64,000 nucleotides of DNA from HGM04593 sp045591315. GTDB lineage: Bacteria; Bacteroidota; Bacteroidia; Bacteroidales; Bacteroidaceae. Position numbers and translations under genes: made by a program. The first letter of the stretch is position 1, and each line of letters opens with the position of its first letter. The notes beneath the pieces were generated by a model that was given only the letters and a program-made list of their open reading frames with translations, was not told the origin of the DNA and ran no database searches. Where the stretch lies: the NCBI GenBank assembly GCA_045591315.1, contig JAZNSN010000058.1, positions 1-64,000 on the forward strand, in the 5' to 3' direction. Positions 17,021 to 26,170 of this stretch are shown here, in pieces.

Positions 17021-17991
17021 CACTTTTTGATTCTGTGTTTTATTTCGATGAATCTTATCATCAGTTTATAGATAAGGAACGGACAATTCTTATGTACCCA
17101 ATTCTGTATCTTGCAGTTTCTTGTAATTTCCTTGAACTTTAATTTGCACTCTCTCCATGGTGTCATGGCAAGATAGTACAGATATAATTCTTTTAGCGGG
17201 TGTGAACAATTCTTGAACCATGGGCGATTGAAGAATTCGTCGGTATAATGTATGACAATTGGATTTCTTACAGCATTGTCAAGCTCTTCTTGATTGTAGT
17301 ACGACCTCATTCTGAACAGGGACATTATCTGTTTGCTTGTGAATTCAAAATGTGGTGGCATTACATTGTATTTTACAGGGAGTATCTTAATGTGTTCGGC
17401 ACATACTGCGTTAATAGTTCCTTGGTCGTTGTGAGGCGGATTGCCGTTGAACTTGTATATAAAGTCAATACATTTGCTGGTGATATTCATTTTTCGCCAT
17501 AAATCAAGATTAAGGATAATCACTCCACCATCATTTATATATCTATAAGAATGGTCAAGTCCAATGTTGATAACGTAATATGGATTAACTGTGTCCTGTA
17601 CGCCTGCTACAACGTAGTCTGTCATATCAAGCGTCATAAGTTCTTTTAATGAGCCGTCAATGACTGTATCGCTGTCAATATATATAATTCTATCGATATC
17701 TGTAAGTGAGTCGAGAAAAATCCTTCCGTAGGCACTTCTGTTAAATCCAGTTGAGATTTTCATTCTGGATGTCATCGCATTCAAATCGTGATATTGTATA
17801 TTACGGTCATATCTGTTGATTATTTCTTCTATATGCGATGCATTTTCCCGGTTTAGTGAATTTGTAATTATGTGTACATTTATCTTGTCAATGTCTTTGT
17901 TGTTCTCTAACAACGATACAATGGATACTGCTGCGTGTTGAGCATATCCGTCATCAAAGGAATATGCAATGTTCAGGCAATTGCTTTTCAT
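17020..17991 (-). CDS. Glycosyltransferase family 8
   Basis: The start LNIAYSFDDGYAQHAAVSI and the metal-binding DXD motif in YIDSDTVIDG are typical of GT8, retaining transferases that use UDP-hexoses such as UDP-galactose or UDP-glucose. Further conserved parts are NDGGVIILNLDLWR and HNDQGTINAV. The ATG overlaps the stop of the upstream kinase-like gene by 4 bases (ATGA). It works in the capsule repeat assembly or in side-chain addition. Confidence 0.88.
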   Translation of the reverse strand: MKSNCLNIAYSFDDGYAQHAAVSIVSLLENNKDIDKINVHIITNSLNRENASHIEEIINRYDRNIQYHDLNAMTSRMKISTGFNRSAYGRIFLDSLTDIDRIIYIDSDTVIDGSLKELMTLDMTDYVVAGVQDTVNPYYVINIGLDHSYRYINDGGVIILNLDLWRKMNITSKCIDFIYKFNGNPPHNDQGTINAVCAEHIKILPVKYNVMPPHFEFTSKQIMSLFRMRSYYNQEELDNAVRNPIVIHYTDEFFNRPWFKNCSHPLKELYLYYLAMTPWRECKLKFKEITRNCKIQNWVHKNCPFLIYKLMIRFIEIKHRIKK

Positions 17992-19091
17992 ATTGTATTG
18001 TTTAATTGCTTTTTTAATAATGAACTCCAGATGATATATCCATTGTCACTGGTGTCGAACTTGCCATTGTACAGTCTGAAGTAGAATGATAATATATGCA
18101 CAAGATAACATATGACAAGTGTGGTGCATATGTTGTTCTTCTTTTTGAATGTTTCCAGTCTAGGAAATATTTCTTCAGCACAAAGTTTCTTTTCCAATAT
18201 TAGAATTTGCAGGAAGCAATGTAACAGGTCCATATGTGGAGGAAATTTCTTTTCTGAAAATTCGAAGTCAAAAACAAACAATTCGTTTTGTTCTACATAC
18301 ATGTTCCATGGTGTAAAGTCACCATGAAAGAAGGAAAAATAATTGTTTTTCCTAGTCTTATAGAAATCCTCTATATGTTCAATGCCTTGTGTAAATATTA
18401 TTCTGTCATTTTGCGGTACTATCGTTGTTATTGATTTCAGATATTGTACGTCGTTGTAAAAGTCGCTTTCTTCAAATGGTGTTTCTATAACTGTTGCTTT
18501 GCGTATCCTTTCAAGAAATCCTATATGCAGTGTTCCTATTTCATGCGGAATAAAGGAGTCGGTACTTTTCTTTGTTGATTGAATAAAAAGAAATTGTTCA
18601 GAGTACTTGCCGCAAAAAAGGACTTCTGGAATTCCGTAAATGTTTTTCTCTTTAAGCCAATTGAGATTATCCGATTCGTTCCTGAAAAGTCTATATATAT
18701 CTTCCTCGTCTGTGATTTTGCAATATCCAAGAAGCTTTTTGCCCCGACTTATCTGTATTATCATTTTTTGTGAGGCAGAGGGTGTTCCTTCAAATATTGC
18801 AAATTCAAAATCCTTGGTTTTGAAAACATCGCACAATAATGTATAGAAATCCCTTTTCAATTGGCAATGCCGTGTCTCTGCGCGCAGAACCTTGCGAACG
18901 AGAGGTATGGAGTGCAGATATGGCAGCAATGTTCTTAACATTTTCCCTTTTATGCCGCTTGGCTGGTACAGATTCATAGCTGTGCGCATACCGCGTGCCG
19001 GCATAATCCAATATTTGCCGTCTGCATTTCCAAAGCGGTAGAACTTCTCGCCGCCTTTGAAATCAAGTATGTTGTTGAGGATATTTTTCAT
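17988..19091 (-). CDS. APH/choline kinase-like phosphotransferase of the capsule operon
   Basis: The C-terminal half has the kinase catalytic loop FHGDFTPWN (HGDXXXXN) followed by VFDFEFS, matching the HXDXXXXN and DFG-equivalent motifs of aminoglycoside phosphotransferase/choline kinase-like enzymes. The N-terminal lobe is weakly conserved. In glycan clusters such proteins may phosphorylate a sugar, lipid or small molecule; the substrate here is unknown. It is the first gene of the module lying downstream of element A, and overlaps the GT8 gene by 4 bases. Codon use is AT-rich like the other operon genes. Confidence 0.65.
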   Translation of the reverse strand: MKNILNNILDFKGGEKFYRFGNADGKYWIMPARGMRTAMNLYQPSGIKGKMLRTLLPYLHSIPLVRKVLRAETRHCQLKRDFYTLLCDVFKTKDFEFAIFEGTPSASQKMIIQISRGKKLLGYCKITDEEDIYRLFRNESDNLNWLKEKNIYGIPEVLFCGKYSEQFLFIQSTKKSTDSFIPHEIGTLHIGFLERIRKATVIETPFEESDFYNDVQYLKSITTIVPQNDRIIFTQGIEHIEDFYKTRKNNYFSFFHGDFTPWNMYVEQNELFVFDFEFSEKKFPPHMDLLHCFLQILILEKKLCAEEIFPRLETFKKKNNICTTLVICYLVHILSFYFRLYNGKFDTSDNGYIIWSSLLKKQLNNTI

Positions 19092-19096
19092 CGTTT

Positions 19097-19415
19097 TTTA
19101 GACAAAAGGACAAAACTATACAAGTACGCGATTTTTTTTAGACAGAAGAACATAAACCAACGTTCCGTCGGTTACATAAGGTCGCATAATTAATACAAAA
19201 GCTAATGATATGTTTTGCAGTACATGTTTAAGTTCTCAGCTATGAGGTAAGTGAGTTGGAACTTCTTTCCAAGTTAAATGGTTTGTATCTATGTCAATGG
19301 GAAAACTGGTTCTCACCTTGCCATAGGTGCAAACCATTTATGTCGCAACTGAAATTATGCGATGTACTTATCCCATAGCAGAGAACTCCTTTTGTTCTTT
19401 TGTACTTCTGTCTTA
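19097..19415. repeat. Intergenic element A (iterated-terminus family)
   Basis: This fills the 349-base gap between two operon genes. The left end TTTTTTAGACA starts 8-bp units of ACANAAGN type, and a second such start lies at 19132. The right end at 19390-19415 is CTTTTGTT-CTTTTGTA-CTTCTGTC-TTA. Inside are a TTGGAA/TTCCAA hairpin, an imperfect 19-bp inverted repeat (TAAATGGTTTG near 19275 and its complement near 19330) enclosing a 28-base palindromic core, and a GTCGCAA/TTATGCGA hairpin. Core and last hairpin are reversed relative to elements B and C. Confidence 0.7.
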
Positions 19416-19440
19416 TATAACTAAATCAATTGTATCTGTT

Positions 19441-20664
19441 CTACTTTCCCAGTCTCTTCATCAGTAGCTCCTTGAACTCCTCACCGCGAGCTTCCCATAG
19501 GAATTGCTCTCCGGCATTTCTGGCCTTTTCTCCAATGTTTTCCCTCTCTTCTTTGCAAGCAAGGCGTTTCATAGCCATAGTTATATTTGTTATGACCTCC
19601 TCGCGGCTTGTGCGCGGTATTATTATTGCATATTCATTGGAGAAATAGCGTGTGTAGCCCGTTGTGTCGAGGCAGATAAGCGGCTTGCCCATAGCCATTG
19701 AGTCGAACGATACGGTAACAGCACCCTCTTTCAAGGATGCATTCACAACGACATCGGAACCGGCAAGCAAGCGGTAGTATTCATCCATAGCTACTTTTCC
19801 GGTAAATGTTACCCTTTCTTGCACTCCAAGCCTTTCAACCAGGCCTGCAAGCCTTGCCTTGTCGCTTCCTTTGCCCACAATTGTCAGATTCATGCGCTTG
19901 TCATTGGCGGCTGCACGGGCAAAGCTCTCTATTACAAGGTCGAATCCTCTCCATGCATCAAGACGGCCTACTGTTATATATTCAATGGTGCCGTTGTCTC
20001 TTTTGGCTACATTCTCTTTTTGTGTTATTCTATCTACCGCAACATCGGTAAAAAGTACGCTTTTATCGCGATATCTTGCAGGAATAAGGTCGCGCGTTAT
20101 CTCAGTTTTGCAGAGTATAAGGTCGGCATTTCTGCAACGCCTTTTAAAACCGAAGTTGATAGGCAACATTTTTATTGTTGCACGGCGCACCCACTCAATA
20201 ATGCGGCTCTTGCGAGCATAGTGGTTGCTGTATTCAGCCGGAATTGTTTCCAAACCACCCACAGGACCCCAAATGAAGAACTGTTTCTGCCCGTATGAAC
20301 TTACCTTCCACAGCATATTGCCGTATGTAAGGTGGTGGAACACCTTTATGCCGTTCTCGCGCATTGTACGCTTGACAATTCTGTTTGTGCAGTATTGCCA
20401 AATATTGTAATAGGTGCGTACTCCGCGCATCCCCTTTTTCCAGAATCTCGCCCACTTCGGCAAGTCGAAGTAGAGGAAATGTATGCTTGAGAATTCAGAA
20501 TGCTCTGCTATCCACGGTTCAATGGTGCATCGGTTGCTTTCACGTGTGAGCACCCATATTTCGAAATGCTTCGACATCTCAAGCACCCAATGCCAGCCGA
20601 CACCAATCTCACTACCGAGCCCCGGCTCGCAGGCATAGGCCGAGACGAAAATTTTTAGTTTCAT
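19441..20664 (-). CDS. Glycosyltransferase family 4
   Basis: A 407-residue GT-B enzyme beginning KIFVSAYACEPGLGSEIGVG, a common start in Bacteroidales capsule GT4 proteins. The donor half shows EYITVGRLDAWRGFDLVIE, then SLKEGAVTVSFDSMAMGKPL with the conserved Glu, and PLICLDTTGYTRYFS. It overlaps the upstream gene by 4 bases and is followed by element A. Sugar specificity is unknown. Confidence 0.88.
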   Translation of the reverse strand: MKLKIFVSAYACEPGLGSEIGVGWHWVLEMSKHFEIWVLTRESNRCTIEPWIAEHSEFSSIHFLYFDLPKWARFWKKGMRGVRTYYNIWQYCTNRIVKRTMRENGIKVFHHLTYGNMLWKVSSYGQKQFFIWGPVGGLETIPAEYSNHYARKSRIIEWVRRATIKMLPINFGFKRRCRNADLILCKTEITRDLIPARYRDKSVLFTDVAVDRITQKENVAKRDNGTIEYITVGRLDAWRGFDLVIESFARAAANDKRMNLTIVGKGSDKARLAGLVERLGVQERVTFTGKVAMDEYYRLLAGSDVVVNASLKEGAVTVSFDSMAMGKPLICLDTTGYTRYFSNEYAIIIPRTSREEVITNITMAMKRLACKEERENIGEKARNAGEQFLWEARGEEFKELLMKRLGK

Positions 20665-21617
20665 TGATAATTTTCTATTAATTGTGCATAGAATGTCTTC
20701 TGTCCAGAACTCGTTGACTTGTAATTGGCTTTATAACTGAGTTTGAAAATAAAATTATCCTTTATCAAATCTTTGTATATCTCGTTGTCATATGGTTTGT
20801 TCATCAAAGCAAAGAGTACAAAACGGCGAGTATTATTCTCCGGTGTTTCATCTATAGATAACTTTGCTGATGGTATATTCTTGTGCGCGAAATCAATTAT
20901 ATGATCCTGTAAAAGATATTCTGGCCATATATTCTCTTTTATACATACTGCAATTAATATATCTCGTACAAAGCTAAAAATAACACTATTAATTTTGTTG
21001 CTTCCCATTGCATATGAAACCCAATATGTATTATTTGATTTGTCATGAGGGGAAAAGAACGTGCATTGCTTGGTTATTTCTGGAATTTTACCAGATGTGT
21101 ACACCGTTGCATCTAGCCACAATCCCCCATATTTAGCCAAAAGAGAATTTCGTACAATGTCACTAAAATGTGCATATAACAGTTTCCCTGTTTTTAGTTT
21201 CTCATAAATAATATTTGGTATTTCGACAAAATCTCCAACATTGCTCATATCAATGAATTGTACATTGTCATTGTTTTCTGTTATTTTTTTGTAACATGCT
21301 TTTACTACGTTTGGCATATTCTCTTTACCTTGCCCCCAGAATATCCAAATTTTAAAGTCACTACACTCCTGAGTGCTCTCTTTGGCATTACGGTAATTTT
21401 CGATGATGTCAGAATAGTGTTTCAAAAAATGTTTTTCTATATAAACAGTCTTCTTTTTTGTGGCCAGTTTATTGAGTTTGTGTAATTTAGCACTCCAGGA
21501 TAACCACCAGATAAAATTCCACATAACGTAACCAAAAGACCATCCGTTGCTGAACAATGAAATGGCCTCTTTGTAAACTAAGCTTATGCGGTTAAATATT
21601 TTTTTAAACATATCCAT
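20661..21617 (-). CDS. Capsular polysaccharide synthesis protein, GT32-like
   Basis: The protein matches the Caps_synth/GT32-type transferases: KIWIFWGQGKENMPNVV near residue 90, then SDIVRNSLLAKYGGLWLDAT, which contains the DXD-equivalent (LDAT) that binds metal and nucleotide sugar. The N-terminus has an aromatic-rich membrane-like stretch (WNFIWWLSWSAKL). ATG at 21617 lies 6 bases after the upstream stop. It probably transfers a mannose, galactose or similar residue to the glycan. Confidence 0.82.
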   Translation of the reverse strand: MDMFKKIFNRISLVYKEAISLFSNGWSFGYVMWNFIWWLSWSAKLHKLNKLATKKKTVYIEKHFLKHYSDIIENYRNAKESTQECSDFKIWIFWGQGKENMPNVVKACYKKITENNDNVQFIDMSNVGDFVEIPNIIYEKLKTGKLLYAHFSDIVRNSLLAKYGGLWLDATVYTSGKIPEITKQCTFFSPHDKSNNTYWVSYAMGSNKINSVIFSFVRDILIAVCIKENIWPEYLLQDHIIDFAHKNIPSAKLSIDETPENNTRRFVLFALMNKPYDNEIYKDLIKDNFIFKLSYKANYKSTSSGQKTFYAQLIENYQ

Positions 21618-21623
21618 GGTCTA

Positions 21624-22943
21624 TTATTTTAATCTCTTTAAATTCTTTTTATGCTGTTCGCTGAATATATAATTCAAGATTTTTTGTACTGCTACCTGTG
21701 GGGCACTCTCGTTAAGAACTTTGGTGTAACCTTTTTTGCTTGTGAGGTAGTCAATTTTGGCATTTATGGTCCTTATGCCATCTTCGTCAAGTTCACGCTT
21801 ACGTGCAAGGATTGTTTCGCAACTTGCAGTAAGCAATATGTTGTAGTCAACTCTTGGGATAAACAACTTTCCCCACCAGTAGAGGAATTTAGGGCTTAGG
21901 TATATCCTTGAACGTCGGCTGTCGCAAATAATATCGGTATAGTAGCGGTCGAAAATCACTAAACGGGTGATACGGGTAACTGATTTAACTTTTACGAAGT
22001 AGCCGATAATATAGTCAATCGAATAGTAGCACAAACGTATGAATGAACTTATCTTCCCGGTTTTCTTGCCTCTATGAGGGTCGCTGTAATTACGGTCAAC
22101 CTCTTTCTTTATTCCGGCAGAGTGAGCAACTTCGCCTAAATTGCCGAAAAGAGCAGGGCGGAAATGATAGTACTTGTGAGCACTCCTGAACACTGGTGCA
22201 ATACGCTCAAGAATAGTATCGATTACCGTCGTCTTTCCGCTGCCGTCGGGGCCGGTAAAGCCAATGCTGAATCCTGTGCGCGACATCAGGTAGTTGCCGA
22301 TAAAGGTGTAAAGAAAATGTATCACACCACAAATGAGCCCCAAAGGACGATGCTTAAAATTGCTCAATAGTGCTTTTAAGAATAGCTTTTTGCCACGTTT
22401 TTTTTCACATTCCTCTACATTGCTGCAACCAAACACGTTATTAATCTTATCCGTTACAATTTCGCTGTTTTCAGCCGCTTCTCTTGTCGCTTTGTACTTT
22501 TCGGGGTATTTACTGCCGACTGCGCTGTTGTAAAGTATCTTATCAAGAAACTGACATTCGACGCCAACATAATAGAGGAATCCGTTGAATTGTTTGTGCT
22601 CAAGAAATTCCTCTGCACTCATAAGCTGTACGCCCCACACCGATGTGTCGAAGAAAAAATCCCATTGTACAATCTCTGTTTTCTCTTCAGTTGTAGTAGC
22701 ACACACATAGCTTATAAGGCGGTCGCTGTTCAGGTAGGTGATGATTTTCCATCCGCTGCGGTCAATAAGTTCAACAAGTGACCTCTTGATTTTATTGTAG
22801 CTGTTACGGGTGATTATGATATCGATATCGCGGCTTTTGTTCTTTTCGGGCAACCCCTCGAAGTTGCGTAGCACGGCATAATCGGCATTTGCGTTAAGGA
22901 AGCCGATGATTTCTTTAATATGTTCAGTTGTATTGCCTAACAT
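21624..22943 (-). CDS. Nucleotidyltransferase-like plus thymidylate kinase-like fusion protein
   Basis: The N-terminal third (about residues 1-150) looks like a nucleotidyltransferase-fold domain: YAVLRNFEGLPEK then SRDIDIIITR. After a hydrophobic stretch (about 205-225) comes a P-loop NTPase with GFTGPDGSGKTTVID, the Walker A of thymidylate kinase-like proteins, plus VIFDRYYTDI (the DR(Y/H) motif) and TASCETILARKRE. Thymidylate kinase proper is about 210 residues and lacks the N-terminal part, so this is unlikely to make dTDP. Similar two-domain proteins occur in glycan clusters; phosphorylation of a sugar or lipid head is an inference. It heads the module between elements B and A. Confidence 0.65.
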   Translation of the reverse strand: MLGNTTEHIKEIIGFLNANADYAVLRNFEGLPEKNKSRDIDIIITRNSYNKIKRSLVELIDRSGWKIITYLNSDRLISYVCATTTEEKTEIVQWDFFFDTSVWGVQLMSAEEFLEHKQFNGFLYYVGVECQFLDKILYNSAVGSKYPEKYKATREAAENSEIVTDKINNVFGCSNVEECEKKRGKKLFLKALLSNFKHRPLGLICGVIHFLYTFIGNYLMSRTGFSIGFTGPDGSGKTTVIDTILERIAPVFRSAHKYYHFRPALFGNLGEVAHSAGIKKEVDRNYSDPHRGKKTGKISSFIRLCYYSIDYIIGYFVKVKSVTRITRLVIFDRYYTDIICDSRRSRIYLSPKFLYWWGKLFIPRVDYNILLTASCETILARKRELDEDGIRTINAKIDYLTSKKGYTKVLNESAPQVAVQKILNYIFSEQHKKNLKRLK

Positions 22944-22960
22944 AAATATCTTCTTCGTTT

Positions 22961-23231
22961 TTTAGACATAAGAACATAAGATCATAAGATTTTTTTGCTT
23001 GGAACGATTCAACAAATATGTCTCAAATTCTTAAATGCATTGTTTCTGCTATATTCGTGGATTGTGTTTGGAAATTTATTTCCAAGTTCTGGCAGTATTT
23101 AAAAGCATCAATGTGAGAACTCGTTTTCCCATTGCTGCTTTTAAATACTGCCAACAGTCGCATAGTTTCACTTGCGACTATCCACTCATATAGCAACAAT
23201 GCCTTTTGTTCTTCTGTACTTCTGTCCTAAA
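22961..23231. repeat. Intergenic element B, near-identical to C
   Basis: Left end TTTAGACA with three 8-bp units (ACATAAGA, ACATAAGA, TCATAAGA); right end CTTTTGTT-CTTCTGTA-CTTCTGTC-CTAAA, the inverted equivalent. Inside: TTTGGAAATTTATTTCCAAG hairpin, a 17-bp perfect inverted repeat GGCAGTATTTAAAAGCA enclosing a 28-base palindromic core (23108-23135), and the hairpin AGTCGCA/TGCGACT. About seven differences in roughly 240 bases separate it from element C. Together they flank the GxxExxY gene as direct repeats 676 bases apart. Confidence 0.85.
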
Positions 23232-23239
23232 GAATTAAA

Positions 23240-23623
23240 TCATTGCTTGGTGTTTTTGAATGTCTTATACTTTCTTTTTATCTCAATCTTTTCGCTGCCA
23301 AAATTTATTAGTAAACCATGTTCAATATTTGTTGCGGTGAGATAGTTTACAAGCTGTGCCTCGTGTGTCGGTGTTAAGTGTTGGGTCGCTTTCAATTCTA
23401 TAATAACAGAATTCTCCACAACAATATCTGCCCGGAACTCACCTACAGTATGATTTTTGTAATTTACAATTATTGGAACCTCCTTGTTGGCTTTTAAACC
23501 ATTATCGTGTAGCTCTATTAATAACGCATTGAGATAAACAGATTCAAGAAACCCTGCCGACAATTTCATTCTTACATTGTACGCGCACTGAATAACCTGT
23601 TTTATAAGTTCCTCAATATTCAT
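23240..23623 (-). CDS. GxxExxY protein (PD-(D/E)XK-like)
   Basis: The 127-residue protein contains GFLESVYLNAL, the motif that names the GxxExxY family, and a later GEFRADIVVENSVIIELKA, which resembles the D-X-E-X-K core of PD-(D/E)XK nucleases. The family is widespread and its function is not established. No membrane segment or signal is present. It is the only gene between elements B and C and shows no obvious link to sugar transfer, so it looks like a cargo gene rather than a capsule enzyme. Confidence 0.85.
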   Translation of the reverse strand: MNIEELIKQVIQCAYNVRMKLSAGFLESVYLNALLIELHDNGLKANKEVPIIVNYKNHTVGEFRADIVVENSVIIELKATQHLTPTHEAQLVNYLTATNIEHGLLINFGSEKIEIKRKYKTFKNTKQ

Positions 23624-23637
23624 ATATCATTTTATAA

Positions 23638-23908
23638 TTAGACAAAAGTACATAAGTACATAAGATTTTTTTGCCTGAAACGATTCAACAAATATGTCTC
23701 AAATTCTTAAATACATTGTTTCTGCTATATTCGTGGATTGTGTTTGGAAATTTATTTCCAAGTTATGGCAGTATTTAAAAGCATCAATGTGAGAACTCGT
23801 TTTCCCATTGCCGCTTTTAAATACTGCCAACAGTCGCATAGTTTCACTTGCGACTATCTACTCATATAGCAGCAATGCCTTTTGTTCTTCTGTTCTTCTG
23901 TCTTTAAA
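23638..23908. repeat. Intergenic element C, near-identical to B
   Basis: Same layout as element B: left units ACAAAAGT, ACATAAGT, ACATAAGA; right end CTTTTGTT-CTTCTGTT-CTTCTGTC-TTTAAA; same TTGGAA hairpin, same 28-base core, and a 16-bp stem because one base at the loop side differs (CGCTTTTAAATACTGCC). It lies between the GxxExxY gene and a GT2 gene and is in the same orientation as B. Confidence 0.85.
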
Positions 23909-23954
23909 TAAATTCCTTTAAAATAGCTCCATCTCATTATGAGAGTTGTAAGGC

Positions 23955-24926
23955 CTATTTCTTTTTGAGAAAATTATGCTTCAACTTGTCAAAAATATAT
24001 CCGGGGCGGTAATATATTGATTTCATTATCTCCCATGTGCCTTTGAATATATTCTTGCGTTTAAGGTAGAATGCACCGTTGCGCAACGAATCGGCGGCTT
24101 TAGCATCACGTTTAAGTGCACGCATCTCTTTTCTGCTCAATGAATTGTAGAACTCTATGAACGTAAGTTCCTTTTCACCACTGCGGCGCAACAGAAGGTT
24201 CTTCTTTGTGTAGCGCATCTTCAGTATCATGTTGAATGAGTTTGCCGAGAGTCCATTGCCTATTTTGCGATACTTGCATAGTACTTCAGGTACTACAATT
24301 ATTGCCTTGCCTTGTGTGTATAAGTCGCTCATACGTGTCCACAAGTCAAGGTCTTCGCAATAGTCCTGGTAACGTGGTTTTCCTTCGGGGTAACCATCGA
24401 CAACATAACCACCAACAGAAAGCGCAAACTCCCTGTCATAAATGGCTGTCGGTTGCATAAATATAAGCTTGCGGTTGTTCGCTTTTTCGTAGAACCCTTT
24501 CTTTGTCTTTTCGCCTAAAAATAGACCGCCACCAATCTTTTTGCTGTGTTCATTTACATATTCAAGATGACAGCCCACAGCCATAAGGTCGTTGTCGGCT
24601 GTGATTTTATTGTACATCTTTTCAATGGCATTGGGGTATAGAACATCATCAGCGTCAAGGAACATCATGTACTTCGTATTTGCCTTGCGCTCGGCAAAAT
24701 GTCGTGCATAACCAATACCCTTGTTCTCATCAAATGTCGCAAGTTCATGTTGTCTTGGATGCCGCGCAAAGAACTGCTCTACAACGTCAACGCTTCCATC
24801 GGTGCTGCAGTCATTGACAATTAGCAGATGAAAATCCTGCATTGTCTGCGCCATTACGCTCTCAAGCGTCTCTTCTATATATTTTTCTGCATTATACATG
24901 CAGATGGCAAGAGTGAGGTTAGTCAT
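23955..24926 (-). CDS. Glycosyltransferase family 2
   Basis: An inverting GT-A enzyme: AICMYNAEKYIEETLESVMAQ (shortened to AICMYNAEKYIEETLES as key part), NDCSTDGS, and the metal-binding DXD in FLDADDVLYP. The C-terminal stretch EDLDLWTRMSDL is the ED-type acceptor region. It overlaps the Wzy-like polymerase gene by 4 bases. It adds one sugar of the repeat unit from a nucleotide donor at the cytoplasmic face. Confidence 0.9.
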   Translation of the reverse strand: MTNLTLAICMYNAEKYIEETLESVMAQTMQDFHLLIVNDCSTDGSVDVVEQFFARHPRQHELATFDENKGIGYARHFAERKANTKYMMFLDADDVLYPNAIEKMYNKITADNDLMAVGCHLEYVNEHSKKIGGGLFLGEKTKKGFYEKANNRKLIFMQPTAIYDREFALSVGGYVVDGYPEGKPRYQDYCEDLDLWTRMSDLYTQGKAIIVVPEVLCKYRKIGNGLSANSFNMILKMRYTKKNLLLRRSGEKELTFIEFYNSLSRKEMRALKRDAKAADSLRNGAFYLKRKNIFKGTWEIMKSIYYRPGYIFDKLKHNFLKKK

Positions 24927-26170
24927 AGTGCGGGACTTTTTATATCAGGAGCATCTCTTTTGTCACTCTCGTCATCTTCGTAAATATCTGGATTATAGCG
25001 GTTTTCGTAGAAATACCTTACACAAGTCATAACCATAGCCAATTCCCAGGCGTATTGAATGTTTCCGTTCATGGAGCCACCTACTCCAGCAAACATGAAA
25101 ATGGTTGCCAATGACCAGAATCTATAGCCGCACGAGAATGCGAAGAAGAGAGAAATTATGTAAAACATTAGTCCATAATCATCAAATAATGTTGCGGTTT
25201 GTCTTACAAATGAGTTCTGTCTTTTACCATAGTCTATACCATATCCTAACCATGTTTCTTTCTTTGTAAAATCTGCTTGAAATGAATTTAATAGTGGCGC
25301 TATACGTGCTGCTGCGGAACCGTCGGTTTCTTGTACAGTTTTTTTGTCAAGAGTGGCTGTTGCTTCTATCGTATTTGTTGCACGGTCAAGTGCCTCTATT
25401 CCCGACGCTTGGATGGCTCCATATCCTACTATAAGCATAGGCGCAACATAATACCAGTTGTGCCAGCGTACAAAATATAGTGATAATAGAATAAGGCAAA
25501 CGAACGCAGTGCCGCTACCCATTGTGAGCATCATCCACATAAAACGTATTGTAACCCATTTGTGTTCCCCGCTGAAGAGTTCCTTTAAAGTAAACGGGCC
25601 CTCATCGCGTTTGTATTCCTGACATTTTATATAAGCGTAATAGAATACAAGCATAATGCGGGCAAAATGACTGGGTTCGGCTGTCAGAGATTGACAACCT
25701 AGTCCTCTGTCAAGTACTGTCATCATATTAATTAATGGCATATAGCTGATACCAATTAATAAGGCTATTTGCTGTATTATACACACAACAAAGTATGCCA
25801 TCATGAACCATTTGCATATACGTATAAAATGTTCTATCGTAAATACCTTTTCAATCCATACCAGATTATAGAAACTTATATATGTAAGAACAAGGAGGAT
25901 TGAGTATATATATGTGCTCCAACGGAAGCTTTCAGAGTGAAAACTGGCCACTGCGTACTGGAAAGTAAGATATATAATACCCCATACAACAGCTTTTGAT
26001 GCCTTGAATGAATAGAACAGCAAAACAATTATTGATGAAATCATTAATGCCATTTTAATCGGCGCATTCATGGCAAACGAGTCAATGGGCATATAGTATA
26101 TGCCATAGAATATAATGAGTATTGTTGCGAAAAATGTCAGTCTGGTATGTCCTTTGAATATATCAAACAT
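24923..26170 (-). CDS. wzy: O-antigen/capsule polymerase, Wzy-like
   Basis: The 415-residue protein has about ten hydrophobic segments and a long loop between residues about 255 and 310, the layout of Wzy polymerases. Wzy proteins share little sequence, so the call rests on topology, context (a flippase and GTs in one operon) and the loop containing GYGIDYGKRQNSF. It would join repeat units on undecaprenyl diphosphate at the periplasmic face. It starts on TAATG overlapping the upstream GT2 stop. Confidence 0.7.
   Translation of the reverse strand: MFDIFKGHTRLTFFATILIIFYGIYYMPIDSFAMNAPIKMALMISSIIVLLFYSFKASKAVVWGIIYLTFQYAVASFHSESFRWSTYIYSILLVLTYISFYNLVWIEKVFTIEHFIRICKWFMMAYFVVCIIQQIALLIGISYMPLINMMTVLDRGLGCQSLTAEPSHFARIMLVFYYAYIKCQEYKRDEGPFTLKELFSGEHKWVTIRFMWMMLTMGSGTAFVCLILLSLYFVRWHNWYYVAPMLIVGYGAIQASGIEALDRATNTIEATATLDKKTVQETDGSAAARIAPLLNSFQADFTKKETWLGYGIDYGKRQNSFVRQTATLFDDYGLMFYIISLFFAFSCGYRFWSLATIFMFAGVGGSMNGNIQYAWELAMVMTCVRYFYENRYNPDIYEDDESDKRDAPDIKSPAL

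Noticed and set aside
23108..23135. Invertible promoter like those of Bacteroides capsule loci
   Set aside because: The inverted repeats enclose only 28 bases, no promoter boxes lie in the core, and no Mpi-type recombinase gene is in the window. The reversed core in element A is reported instead as a structural observation.
22961..23908. Insertion sequence or CRISPR array
   Set aside because: The copies number two, are about 270 bases long, and the gene between them is GxxExxY, not a transposase; there are no short regular repeats with spacers.
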